Virus record (IMG/VR): IMGVR_UViG_3300021963_000001
Span: 62,001 to 126,000 of that record
DNA: 64,000 nt
Origin: a virus
Direction: 5' to 3' (one strand)
Both the position numbers and the translations under genes were made by a program. Under the pieces are notes generated by a model that saw only the letters and a program-made list of their open reading frames with translations, was not told the origin of the DNA and did not search any database. Below are positions 25,579 through 33,900 of the stretch, in pieces. Numbering within the stretch: the first letter of the stretch is position 1; each line of letters starts with the position of its first letter.

Positions 25579-25989
25579 CTAGTTGATTATCAAGGATGTT
25601 CCGACAGTTTCTTTGTCAGCACGATTACGCTGATCAGAATTGACAACCAAAAGCTCGGGAACCACCACGGTAGAAGTGTGGACGGTTTCTCCATCGTCAT
25701 CTAAATGACCAAGAATGAACAGGTTGTATTGCTGAATGTTCGCCGACAGGGAGGCGCCCACCCCAGGCCTAAAGAAGTAACCCTTTGCGTCTCTTGGACT
25801 TACTTCAAGTCTGGATGAACGAAAACGCACACATACTGCCGTAATCTTGTCGTCTAGGCTGGCAATATTTGCCCAGTCTTCATTGGTGCCTTCCACGGTT
25901 ACGAAATTCCCGCTGGCCATTTCAACCAGGAGAAAAGCGCAGTCCATGGGGGCTGCCGAAAGAACTTGAGCTAATGTGCCGTATTTCAC
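25579..25989 (-). CDS. Hypothetical protein (136 aa)
   Basis: A beta-rich 136-residue product (MKYGTLAQVLSAAPMD, FLLVEMASGNFVTVEG, ITAVCVRFRSSRLEV). It shares an ATGA with the upstream HTH gene. It lies at the end of a run of small genes before uvsX. No family recognised. Confidence 0.55.
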   Translation of the reverse strand: MKYGTLAQVLSAAPMDCAFLLVEMASGNFVTVEGTNEDWANIASLDDKITAVCVRFRSSRLEVSPRDAKGYFFRPGVGASLSANIQQYNLFILGHLDDDGETVHTSTVVVPELLVVNSDQRNRADKETVGTSLIIN

Positions 25990-26294
25990 TTTCGATTGCC
26001 CGTGTAAATATCCTTGGCGTAACGGCCAAGAAAATCATTACCAGCTCGGGTGGCTTTGCCATGCTCATCGCCCTCAATGGCGGCGGCTTCGGTCATGACA
26101 GTCACGCCTTGGGCGGGGCGACCAAATTTGCCAGGCGAGTTTGCCTTGGCTCGTCGATAAGCCTCGGCAATCTGGTCGGGATGACAACCCAAATCCTCGG
26201 CGATTTCGCCCACGCTCTTCAGTCCGGCCAGCGATTCAATGTAGTAATGCTCGGCCTTGGTAAGATTCTTGGGTTCTAGCTTCTTCTTCGCCAT
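25986..26294 (-). CDS. Helix-turn-helix protein
   Basis: The 102-residue product is basic at the N-terminus (MAKKKLEPKNLTKAEHYY) and has a helix-turn-helix (SVGEIAEDLGCHPDQIAEAYRRA) like those of phage terminase-small-subunit-type or regulator proteins. The ATG at 26294 has AGAGGG seven bases upstream; a GTG at 26300 overlapping the previous stop is an alternative. It could bind DNA; no partner is evident. Confidence 0.55.
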   Translation of the reverse strand: MAKKKLEPKNLTKAEHYYIESLAGLKSVGEIAEDLGCHPDQIAEAYRRAKANSPGKFGRPAQGVTVMTEAAAIEGDEHGKATRAGNDFLGRYAKDIYTGNRK

Positions 26295-26296
26295 TG

Positions 26297-26662
26297 TCAC
26301 GCCCTCTGAGCCATCCGCAAAAGCGCGGCATTGCCCGTTTTCAGAAATTCCACATAGCTATCAAAAGACGACTTACCGACTTCTCGCCAACTGAAACGCA
26401 TCTTGCCGGTGTGACTGTCGAAGCGAATCAAGTCATCGTGGTGGTGGGCGGCTGGGTTGTAAAACAGACCGGTATCCAATCCTCGAGTGCAGACTCGGAC
26501 TTCAAATTTTTGCAGCCCGGTTTTTTCGTGAACGGTGACGCGGGCCACACAGCCGTGACTGTCAGGCTCGATGACCCCACCCTTCTTGTCGTAGGCGACA
26601 ACATCAACAGGATTGGCTTTTTGGGCCAAAAATTTCTTGGCGTCATCGGCGATCCTGCCCAT
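26297..26662 (-). CDS. Hypothetical protein (121 aa)
   Basis: The ATG at 26662 overlaps the upstream stop as TGATG with GGAGG nearby. The product (MGRIADDAKKFLAQKA...) has beta strands (CVARVTVHEKTGLQKFEVRV) and a His-rich loop (NPAAHHHDDLIRF). No family recognised; part of the small-gene operon before uvsX. Confidence 0.55.
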   Translation of the reverse strand: MGRIADDAKKFLAQKANPVDVVAYDKKGGVIEPDSHGCVARVTVHEKTGLQKFEVRVCTRGLDTGLFYNPAAHHHDDLIRFDSHTGKMRFSWREVGKSSFDSYVEFLKTGNAALLRMAQRA

Positions 26663-26994
26663 CACACACCTCCTGGGGCCGTGTAAAACAGAACCTTTTC
26701 GCCTTCAACATCCATATGGGTCACCTGAGTAACCAGATGGGTATCTTCGGGATCGTTTTCGTTGGGCTTTTGCGCCCCGCTGTAACGAAACAACCCCGTG
26801 ACTTCCTTCTCAAAACTGGTGTCCCCGCAGTAGCAGCACTTGGCCTTGACCTTCCAGGTGAAGGGTTGGTCGGGTTGGACAGACCAGACATCGACCAGTG
26901 ACTTCTGGCAGTTGGAACATTCCAAGATGGTATGGGGGCCGTCTTGAAAACCATACTTGGGGGGCGGTGTGGGGTTCACGGCGTTTGTGCGCAT
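26662..26994 (-). CDS. Zinc-ribbon protein
   Basis: The 110-residue product has two CxxC pairs, LECSNCQKS and KCCYCGDTS, about 24 residues apart, making one zinc ribbon. The second half is beta-rich (KEVTGLFRYSG). It overlaps the genes on both sides. Function unknown. Confidence 0.55.
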   Translation of the reverse strand: MRTNAVNPTPPPKYGFQDGPHTILECSNCQKSLVDVWSVQPDQPFTWKVKAKCCYCGDTSFEKEVTGLFRYSGAQKPNENDPEDTHLVTQVTHMDVEGEKVLFYTAPGGV

Positions 26995-27191
26995 GACTTC
27001 ATCAACTCCTCAATGACTTCATTCAGTCGTCGCTGACAAGTCCAGCGGTCAGTTGCGTTAATCTTTAACGTCAATCGCTTGCGATCTACGGGATTGCCAG
27101 AAGCTGATCCATCTGGCAGTTTCTCGTGAACTTCGGCGAACAGATAAATTACCGCAACATGCGGATTGGTCTCATCATTGGGGATATTCAA
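26976..27191 (-). CDS. Small hypothetical protein (71 aa)
   Basis: The product is a short alpha/beta protein (HVAVIYLFAEVHEKLPDG, RKRLTLKINATDRW, RRLNEVIEELMKS). It overlaps the zinc-ribbon gene by 19 bp and the FmdB-like gene by 4 bp. Family unknown. Confidence 0.5.
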   Translation of the reverse strand: MNIPNDETNPHVAVIYLFAEVHEKLPDGSASGNPVDRKRLTLKINATDRWTCQRRLNEVIEELMKSCAQTP

Positions 27192-27565
27192 TTTTTGTCC
27201 CCTTTCTCAATGTACTTCTTGACATTTTTAACTGTCTTTAGATCAAGAGGCTTGTCGCCATCGCGCCACCAAGGTTTCTTTCCTGGCTCCTTACCCAACA
27301 ACTGTTGGGCCTTGATCTTGTCCTGTTCTTTTTGGGCAGCCATCTCATCAATTTTGGTCTTGCCCGCTTCCTTGGCGTTCCGCTCACCCAATTGACCGAT
27401 AGTAGTTGGGTCTTGCTGACAAAAAGCCGCAATGCCGCAACCGATCAGTCGCTCAAGAGTTTTTTTCTTGCAGTCAGGACAAGCTTTTTTCTTTGGTTCG
27501 TCAAAGGACTGATAAACCTCGAATTGGTAACCGCAATTTTTACAGCGGTAATCGTAGGTCGGCAT
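27188..27565 (-). CDS. FmdB-type zinc-ribbon regulatory protein
   Basis: The N-terminus MPTYDYRCKNCGYQFEV then KACPDCKKK is the FmdB/CxxC_CxxC family zinc ribbon; the spacing and the MPTYDY start are diagnostic. The rest is a Lys- and Glu-rich helix ending GDKN. FmdB relatives are regulatory-type proteins of unclear target. The gene starts one base into the YodC-like gene's stop. Confidence 0.75.
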   Translation of the reverse strand: MPTYDYRCKNCGYQFEVYQSFDEPKKKACPDCKKKTLERLIGCGIAAFCQQDPTTIGQLGERNAKEAGKTKIDEMAAQKEQDKIKAQQLLGKEPGKKPWWRDGDKPLDLKTVKNVKKYIEKGDKN

Positions 27566-27810
27566 CAGTAGTCCTCATCTTCCTCATCAAACTCAATATC
27601 GCTGTCGGCACAACCAATCGACCAGCGAGTCTCGGTCAGGCTGACAGCCCGAGGAGAAAGGCTTTCGCGCAACAAATTCCCGTTCAAATCGGCATACACT
27701 AGGACTAGGCTGCCATCATCGGCGAAAGCCGTTATTGTCATGGGAGGAGAGCCGCTGTTCAGGCAGACTACATCCCCAATGTCAAATTCACCGTTGTCCC
27801 TCGACATCAT
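27565..27810 (-). CDS. YodC/DUF2158-like small protein
   Basis: The 81-residue product has FDIGDVVCLNSGSPPMTITA then LVLVYADLNGNLLRESLSPRAV, matching DUF2158 (YodC) in which FKxGDVVxLKSGGPxMTV opens the domain. The acidic C-terminus (DIEFDEEDEDY) is extra. The start overlaps the GT7-like gene by 23 bp with GAGGGG upstream. Function of the family is unknown. Confidence 0.7.
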   Translation of the reverse strand: MMSRDNGEFDIGDVVCLNSGSPPMTITAFADDGSLVLVYADLNGNLLRESLSPRAVSLTETRWSIGCADSDIEFDEEDEDY

Positions 27811-28522
27811 TTTCCCCTCGCGTGCGCCAGAAAGTATGAAAATCAGCTGGGTCAGGCTCTTCGGCTACGGGAGGAGCCTGGGTGGTGGTTGGAGCGGTGG
27901 TAGTCGTAGGGCTTTCGGTGGTGGTTGACACGGAGGATTCCGTAGGAACAACCTGGACTTCCTTGCCGTTGACGCCGTCCAAAGGCTTGGTGGATACGAT
28001 CTTGTAGGACAGATTGCTCAATCCGTCTTTGGAGCGATCATATCCAGAATTAAGTCGCTTGGTAGCTTTGAAGTATTCCTCGGATTCGTGTGAGTTTTCC
28101 GGGAAAGAAGCTTCGCGACGGAACATGAGGATGCGGGCTTTGTGGATGCGATTGTACAGGTCATGAACATGCACACAGGTGCCCGGATAACCGTTGGAAA
28201 ACCCGTTGACCTCTTCAAAAATTTCCGAGGTCATCATTTGGATGTGTCGCATCTCAACGAAAGCATTTTCGGGAGAATAGTCGGCGTCTTCCACCGGGAC
28301 ATGGTCGGTGGGATGAAAGACATAATAAGCAGCATCGCTTACCTGATAACCGACATTTGAAAGCCATCCTTCATTGGTTGGACCTTCATCGCCCTGACGA
28401 ACCACGATAACCTCGTAGTTCAGACCAGGATTCTTGCGGTCAATCTGCTCTTTCAGGGCCTTGAGAAAACCCGAAAGGTCGTTGCGCAGACCGGAAGGAA
28501 CAATAATGGCAGTCTTGTGCAT
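27788..28522 (-). CDS. GT7 (beta-4-galactosyltransferase)-like protein with Thr-rich tail
   Basis: The 244-residue product begins TAIIVPSGLRNDLSGFLKAL, like the start of family 7 galactosyltransferases. NEGWLSNVGY, AAYYVFHPTDHVP and FEEVNGFSNGYPGTCVHVHDLYNRI (given in pieces: EEVNGFSNGYPG, then HDLYNRI) follow the N-GKLLNVG, FHDVDLLP and INGFPN-Y-G-DDDIYNR blocks. The DVD and EDDD metal motifs are altered, so activity is uncertain. Residues near 200-235 form a Thr/Pro-rich tail (TTTESPTTTTAPTTTQ) like the linkers of the virion protein at 30973-35010. Such tails are common O-glycosylation sites. Confidence 0.5.
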   Translation of the reverse strand: MHKTAIIVPSGLRNDLSGFLKALKEQIDRKNPGLNYEVIVVRQGDEGPTNEGWLSNVGYQVSDAAYYVFHPTDHVPVEDADYSPENAFVEMRHIQMMTSEIFEEVNGFSNGYPGTCVHVHDLYNRIHKARILMFRREASFPENSHESEEYFKATKRLNSGYDRSKDGLSNLSYKIVSTKPLDGVNGKEVQVVPTESSVSTTTESPTTTTAPTTTQAPPVAEEPDPADFHTFWRTRGENDVEGQR

Positions 28523-28525
28523 GGC

Positions 28526-29053
28526 TTACTTCCGCTTCTTGGACTTATTTTGGATCGACTGGGAGGTGCGGATCGCCCACTCCACTCCCGAAGTACCACC
28601 CCATCCTAACCACGCCACAATAGCTGGGATTGTCCAAGGTTTGCTTTTGGCTTCGGGCTTGTTGCGGGCCTTCTCGTAATTGGATCGATGACGATTGAAG
28701 GAAGCCATCCGCTTGACGGTTGAGGCAGACAGTCTAGCCCCATTGGCCAGATCGCGGGCGCGTGCCCAGCCCACAGGTGTCATGCCCTTGCATTCCTTAC
28801 CGTACTTTTCTTTCCACTTAAGCACTTTTCGAGCATTATTGCGGGCAGATTCGGGGGGATCATAACCTTCGGAGGCTTGGGTGGACTTGATGAGAGCGTC
28901 AGAGATTTCGCTTTTCAAGATGTCCAGGGCCTCGTTCACCCTGTTGCCGTCAATGTTTTTGGCGACATCTTGGGTGGGAAGACCAGCTTCGGCGAGAAAG
29001 CTTTCAACTTCCGTGATAAAAATATCAAGGGGCGATTTCCGTTTGCGATTCAT
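28526..29053 (-). CDS. Conserved phage protein with KPW...AWLxWGG motif
   Basis: The 175-residue product contains GMTPVGWARARDLANG, LSASTVKRMASFNRH, and KPWTIPAIVAWLGWGG. I recall this motif series from other tailed phages, where the motif series is GMTPVGxARAxxLANG, LSxSTVxRM and KPW...VAWLLWGG in proteins next to head or protease genes. The N-terminus (LDIFITEVESFLAEAG) is helical. Function not known. Confidence 0.6.
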   Translation of the reverse strand: MNRKRKSPLDIFITEVESFLAEAGLPTQDVAKNIDGNRVNEALDILKSEISDALIKSTQASEGYDPPESARNNARKVLKWKEKYGKECKGMTPVGWARARDLANGARLSASTVKRMASFNRHRSNYEKARNKPEAKSKPWTIPAIVAWLGWGGTSGVEWAIRTSQSIQNKSKKRK

Positions 29054-29124
29054 ATCAATTCTCTATTTTGGAAATGGGTCCTACCGATAATAACCTACAT
29101 AACCATGGTCGTGTTCTGCCAATA

Positions 29125-29163
29125 AAAAGACCCGGGTGTCCGAAATAGACAACCCGAGTCTTT
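29125..29163 (-). terminator. Intrinsic terminator after ribonucleotide reductase
   Basis: On the minus strand AAAGACTCGGGT pairs with ACCCGGGTCTTT (one G-U) around a loop, followed directly by TTTTTATT. It lies 18 bp after the reductase stop and ends that transcription unit. Confidence 0.8.
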
Positions 29164-29180
29164 CTGTTGGGAACAAACAA

Positions 29181-30830
29181 TTAAGAACCGCAAGTTCCGC
29201 CCTTGCCGCCAATCACGCAAACATCATGTTCCAGGTATTCCACTCCTTGCTGCTTGGCAGCTTCGTCGTAGTCTACCGAGACCAGGGGCTGGCCACCGCG
29301 GGCGCCATCTGGGTAAACCGTGAAGCCACGCAAACGGGGGGCGTACTTGGACAGGGTTGCGGCGAAGTCCTCGATCTTGTCCTCGTTGTTCAACTCCGAT
29401 CCCCAGCTGGGCATGTTGATCGTCGACGAGATGGACTGGTCAACATAGTCTTGGGTGTCAGCCTGGAATTTGAGGCGGCGCTCATAATCCCGAGCCAGGT
29501 CGATGGCCGACTCAATCTTGTGGGGGTCCACGCCATAACGCTCGATCAGGTCCTTGGCGGCGCTGTCCACGACATATTGATAGTGCCACTGGGTACCGTT
29601 CTTGAGGTAGCGTCGTTTGTAAGCCACGGCAAAGACCGGTTCGATGCCGGTGGTCGTGCCAGCCAGAATACCGATGGAGCCGGTGGGGGCAATCGCCCGC
29701 TTGGCCACGGGTTCGCTGATGCCCAGCTTGGCCGAGAACGAACGGGAAACGGCATCAGACTCGTCCCGGTAGATCGCCAGCCACTTGTGGAGGTCATCGG
29801 TGACTTCGTAGCGACTGCCCCGCTGGACGAGCCATTCGTGCATACCCATGAGGCCAAGGCCAAGTCGGCGATTCTTCTCGCGAATTTTGTAAACCTTGTC
29901 GTAGGGCAGATGCGCCACCATGGTGCCACAGATCAGGAACTTGGTCGCTAGTTCAACAATTTGACGGAACTCTTCGGGGGTCTCAATACGAGACATATTG
30001 AGACTGCCCAGATTGCACACATCGGAGTCGTCCTCCGAGGTTACTTCCGTGCAGGCATTGCGCAGAGTCTCGTTCTGCTTGTCGCCGAAGTTGAAAGACC
30101 ACCCAGGCTCTCCGGTCTCCATCGCCTGACGGCAGTTGATCAAGAAGACTTCATTCTTGTGGCGGTCGGGTAGGTTCAGCCAAGCATCATCGTAGTTGGC
30201 CGAGATGTTGGTCATGTCCAACGGGGCGGGATAGTTAAAATCGGCAACCTTGCAGTCCCACACCGTCTTGTCGGTTCCTGGCACCTTCATGGAGTGCCAA
30301 TCCTTGGCGTATAAAAAGGTCTTGATGTCCTGATGCTGCCAGTTGAGGCTGGCGTAGATCGCCGACCGCCGAGAGCCACCCTGCATGACCTCGCGACCTA
30401 TCTCGTTAATCATCCTCATCTTAGAGACAGGGCCAGAGGCCTCCCCACCCGTCCGCTTCAGAGGCGTGCCTTTGGGGCGGTAAATGGAGTAATCGACGCC
30501 GATGCCACCACCAGTCGCCAGACAGGACTCGGCTTTCCACGACAGCATGGCCCAGTCTTCACGCGTATCAGATTCTGCTCTCAACAGATAGCAATTGTTA
30601 AATGCTTTAATGGGTCTGCCAGCATAATATATATAGCGACCACCGGGCAGGAATTTCATCTCGGCAATGGCCTGAGTCAGGGTCGCTTTTTCGTCGGGGG
30701 TCATCCATTCCCGACAAACATCTTCAACCAGCACTTTAGCCAGTTTTTCCCAGGTTTCGCACCCCTCATGCCGGTACTTATAGTTAAAGATATCTTCTGA
30801 AAACTTATTGCGAAAAACGCTAACAGACAT
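29181..30830 (-). CDS. nrdJ: Class II (adenosylcobalamin-dependent) ribonucleotide reductase
   Basis: The 549-residue protein carries FNNCYLLRA (first active-site Cys), NACTEVTSED (finger-loop N-x-C-x-E, thiyl-radical Cys) and DVCNLGSLNMSR (second redox Cys). GSIGILAGTTTGIEP and NLGSLN fit class II enzymes; the C-terminus CVIGGKGGTCGS supplies the redox Cys pair. There is no N-terminal ATP-cone and no separate small subunit, as expected for class II. The start at 30830 has GGAGG upstream. It makes dNTP precursors for phage DNA synthesis. Confidence 0.9.
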   Translation of the reverse strand: MSVSVFRNKFSEDIFNYKYRHEGCETWEKLAKVLVEDVCREWMTPDEKATLTQAIAEMKFLPGGRYIYYAGRPIKAFNNCYLLRAESDTREDWAMLSWKAESCLATGGGIGVDYSIYRPKGTPLKRTGGEASGPVSKMRMINEIGREVMQGGSRRSAIYASLNWQHQDIKTFLYAKDWHSMKVPGTDKTVWDCKVADFNYPAPLDMTNISANYDDAWLNLPDRHKNEVFLINCRQAMETGEPGWSFNFGDKQNETLRNACTEVTSEDDSDVCNLGSLNMSRIETPEEFRQIVELATKFLICGTMVAHLPYDKVYKIREKNRRLGLGLMGMHEWLVQRGSRYEVTDDLHKWLAIYRDESDAVSRSFSAKLGISEPVAKRAIAPTGSIGILAGTTTGIEPVFAVAYKRRYLKNGTQWHYQYVVDSAAKDLIERYGVDPHKIESAIDLARDYERRLKFQADTQDYVDQSISSTINMPSWGSELNNEDKIEDFAATLSKYAPRLRGFTVYPDGARGGQPLVSVDYDEAAKQQGVEYLEHDVCVIGGKGGTCGS

Positions 30831-30936
30831 GACAAAAACCTCCAAGAAACCGACGCCGGATCGGTCCTGAGTAAAACGCTAGTCAATGACGGCAAGGGAA
30901 AATTACACCGACACCCCATGTTGGGACTGGTGAAAT

Positions 30937-30958
30937 AATAGGGATGAAAAACCCTATT
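30937..30958 (-). terminator. Candidate terminator after the large virion protein
   Basis: AATAGGG pairs with CCCTATT around an 8-base T-rich loop, 15 bp beyond the virion gene stop. The U-tract after it is weak (ATTTC), so this is a moderate terminator or a bidirectional hairpin. The 142-bp gap between the two genes also holds the reductase GGAGG site; no convincing promoter was seen. Confidence 0.4.
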
Positions 30959-30972
30959 TTCTAACCGATTTT

Positions 30973-33900
30973 TTATCCGTGAAAAGCATTACCACAACCA
31001 GAATTGTTGCAGTCATTGAGACTGGCGTAAGTCCCGCCCGGTCCATTTACTTCCTGACAATCGTAAATGGGATCAAAGCCAGCCATGCCGATTATTGCGC
31101 AGTTGTAAGTTTTAACTGCCGGAGTTCCTGTCGTACCTGGAGAAGTAGTTTCAGGAGTAGAAGTCGTGGCTGGGGGAGTTGTATTTGGGTTGGTTGTTGT
31201 GGTGGTTGTTGGCGCAATAGTCGTTGTGGTGGTAACCGGTTCTGGAGCCGGAGTCGTGGTTGTTGTGGTAGTAGTCGTCGTAGTTGTGGTAGTAGTCGTG
31301 GTGGTCGTAGTTGTGGTAGTAGTGGAAGTAGTCGTACTAGTAGTGGTTGTTGTCGGCTCAGCTGTCGTGGTAGTCGTAGTCGGCGCAGCCGTCGTAGTGG
31401 TCTGTCCACAGACTTCATCGCACGCATACATATTTTCATATGGACCAGAAATAATATTAAAATTTGATTCTGGAGGTGGCATTGAATTAAATGTCTGACA
31501 TGTATAAAAAGCACCCGAGGGGCCGGAGTAATAAGCGCAATACCAACCAGCCACAAACGGTTCAGCTGTTGTAGTAGTTGTGGTCGGCGCAGCCGTAGTA
31601 GTGGTCGTGGTTGTGGTTGTTGTCGGCGCAGCCGTCGTAGTTGTGGTGGTCGTGGTAGTAGTCGGTGGACAACCAGATTGCTGACATGCAATTTCATTAG
31701 GATAAGGACCCGACAATAAATCATAATAAGTGTTATTGTTATCAAACCTATCTCCAACTTCCGGTTGAGAGCTAAAATATAAGCATCCAAAACCAGAACC
31801 AACGATACGTCCATACATAGAATAACAATAATGACCAGCCACAAATGGCGCAGCCGTCGTGGTTGTTGTCGTTGTCGTAGTCGTGGACACACAAGCCGCA
31901 TTGCACGCCGACAGCGAGGCGTAGGGGCCTGCATAACTCACCAGCGGATTTGCCGCAGGCCGACTGGCAATATAACTGCAACTCTTTGTGTTCTGGTAAG
32001 TGTCATCTACGCAGTAGTAGCCAGCCACCCAAGGCTGTGCCGTGGTCGTGGGAGGGGGCGTGGTGTCATCAGGAGGATTTCCTCCCTTGCAGGTAGAACT
32101 ATAAATAATGGCTTGTCGTTCTGGATCATTGGCATCGTTTAGTGTGTGCAGGACGCCAGTAAAGGTTTCCATATGGCGCGTGGACGGATTGCTTCCACCC
32201 ATCGCAAAAACAAGCTCTTGTGTCTGGGACTTGCTGGAATCGTAATAGTAATATTGGTCACCATAGTAAGTTGTGATCTCTCCAACACCCAGCTCATTCC
32301 CTCCAGAATGAGCCGTGGTGACTACGCCTTCAAGAAGACGCATGGCAAATTTGCTGTTGATTAAATGCTTTAGATTAAGATTGTAGGTCGCAGCCACATT
32401 AGCATTGATTCCGCCGAATTTCCATCTGTTTGGCATGAACCAATTCTGTTCGTCGGCGCTCAACTCGTAATGGACTTCTGGAGTTTGGAGCTTGAGATGG
32501 ATTGTCTTGGCAGAATCTACCGTGTTGGTGAATTTGAACACAATAATCTCACCAGCCGAGCAAGATAGCCTTTTTTGTTGCGAGTCAAAAAGATTTGTGT
32601 AAGTTACGCTCGGACTTCCAGAGGCATTCCAGTTCCGATAAATATCCAGGCGAATTCCACCGGTCTGGTATCCTCCCGCATTCAAATAATAATTAGCAGC
32701 ATATTGAGAACGGAATCGGAAATACTTGATTTCATTTGCGCCAATCAGATTATAAAGGATCGTATAGTTAGTCGGGTAAACAACCGGTTCGATAGCTGTG
32801 TCTGCCTCGTATTGATAAGCAGCCAAAGCCGAATCACCACCATCATCTCTATGTACCGACCAGACCGTCTTGGTGTCGTTGGTTGAAGTCAATACTTCCA
32901 GAGACCAACTATCAATATTGACAACAAATGCCCCGCCCGTAGTGTTAGCGATCAGCCCCAAGGTCCATTCACCGTTGGGCGAATCGTTGAAAAGATCGGT
33001 CAAATTAGTTCCGTAGGGACTAGCTGAATCATCCCAATAATTTTGAGACTGGTTGTTATTGGGGTTGGGTCGGAAAGAACCAGAGGCGCCAAAAGTTAGA
33101 ACAGGGTCGGCACTGTTGTTGGTTATCGTGTAATTCTGACCAACACCATCAACAGGAACAGATAGTTGGCCAGCAATCAGCACATCCTTACCGGCTGGAG
33201 ACCGAAGGATCAACACAGTATTGCTGGTGGTAGCCGTGGCGGCAAGATTGTACAGTCTGAGGGTCAACCCCGAAATAACTCCGGCCATTCCAGAGAAAGT
33301 CAGTTTGCCGCGCCGCAAAGCACTTCCTGTCGATTGAGGAGGTCCGAAATAATAAGTAACATTGTCAATAGTGGTTTCACTTAACAGCATCTGAACTTCT
33401 GGAACTTCAGATGGCCAGGCTGGCGGTGGTGGCAGGGTCGCCGGGTCCATATTCAATCGCACATACATGTTGGGCTGGGCACATTCCGTGCAAGTGCCAT
33501 TGTAAATAAAAGCAGCATTTTCCCCCTCAAACGGGTGAATGGCACAATCATAGCTAAACGGAACATTGTCATTTAGTGTCACAGTAAGAGTCACATCCCC
33601 ACCATAAAAACCATCAGCGACATTGCCGCTGGCGCCGTTTGTTGTCGCTTTGACCAGCCGACTAAAACCCTGACTATCAAAAACTCGGAATGGGTGGGCT
33701 GATGTATTTTGAAGGTGAAACTTATAAGTTTTGTTGGCTACCCATTTTGGGTTCTCGGGAGTGATCTCAAACCAATTCGTGTTATTGCTACTAAATTCAA
33801 ATCGATAGGAGCCATTATTGGCGTCCACGGCACGCACATAGGTTTCTTCGGGCAAGCAATTTCCTGCGACAACAGGAGAAACAGTCGTGGTCGTTGTCGT

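Noticed and set aside
31092-31934. Long Arg/Leu/Pro-rich reading frame over the Thr-rich region
   Set aside because: It is a shadow of the Thr codons read in another frame and has no protein-like features. The plus-strand Val-rich frame nearby is the reverse complement of the same repeat.
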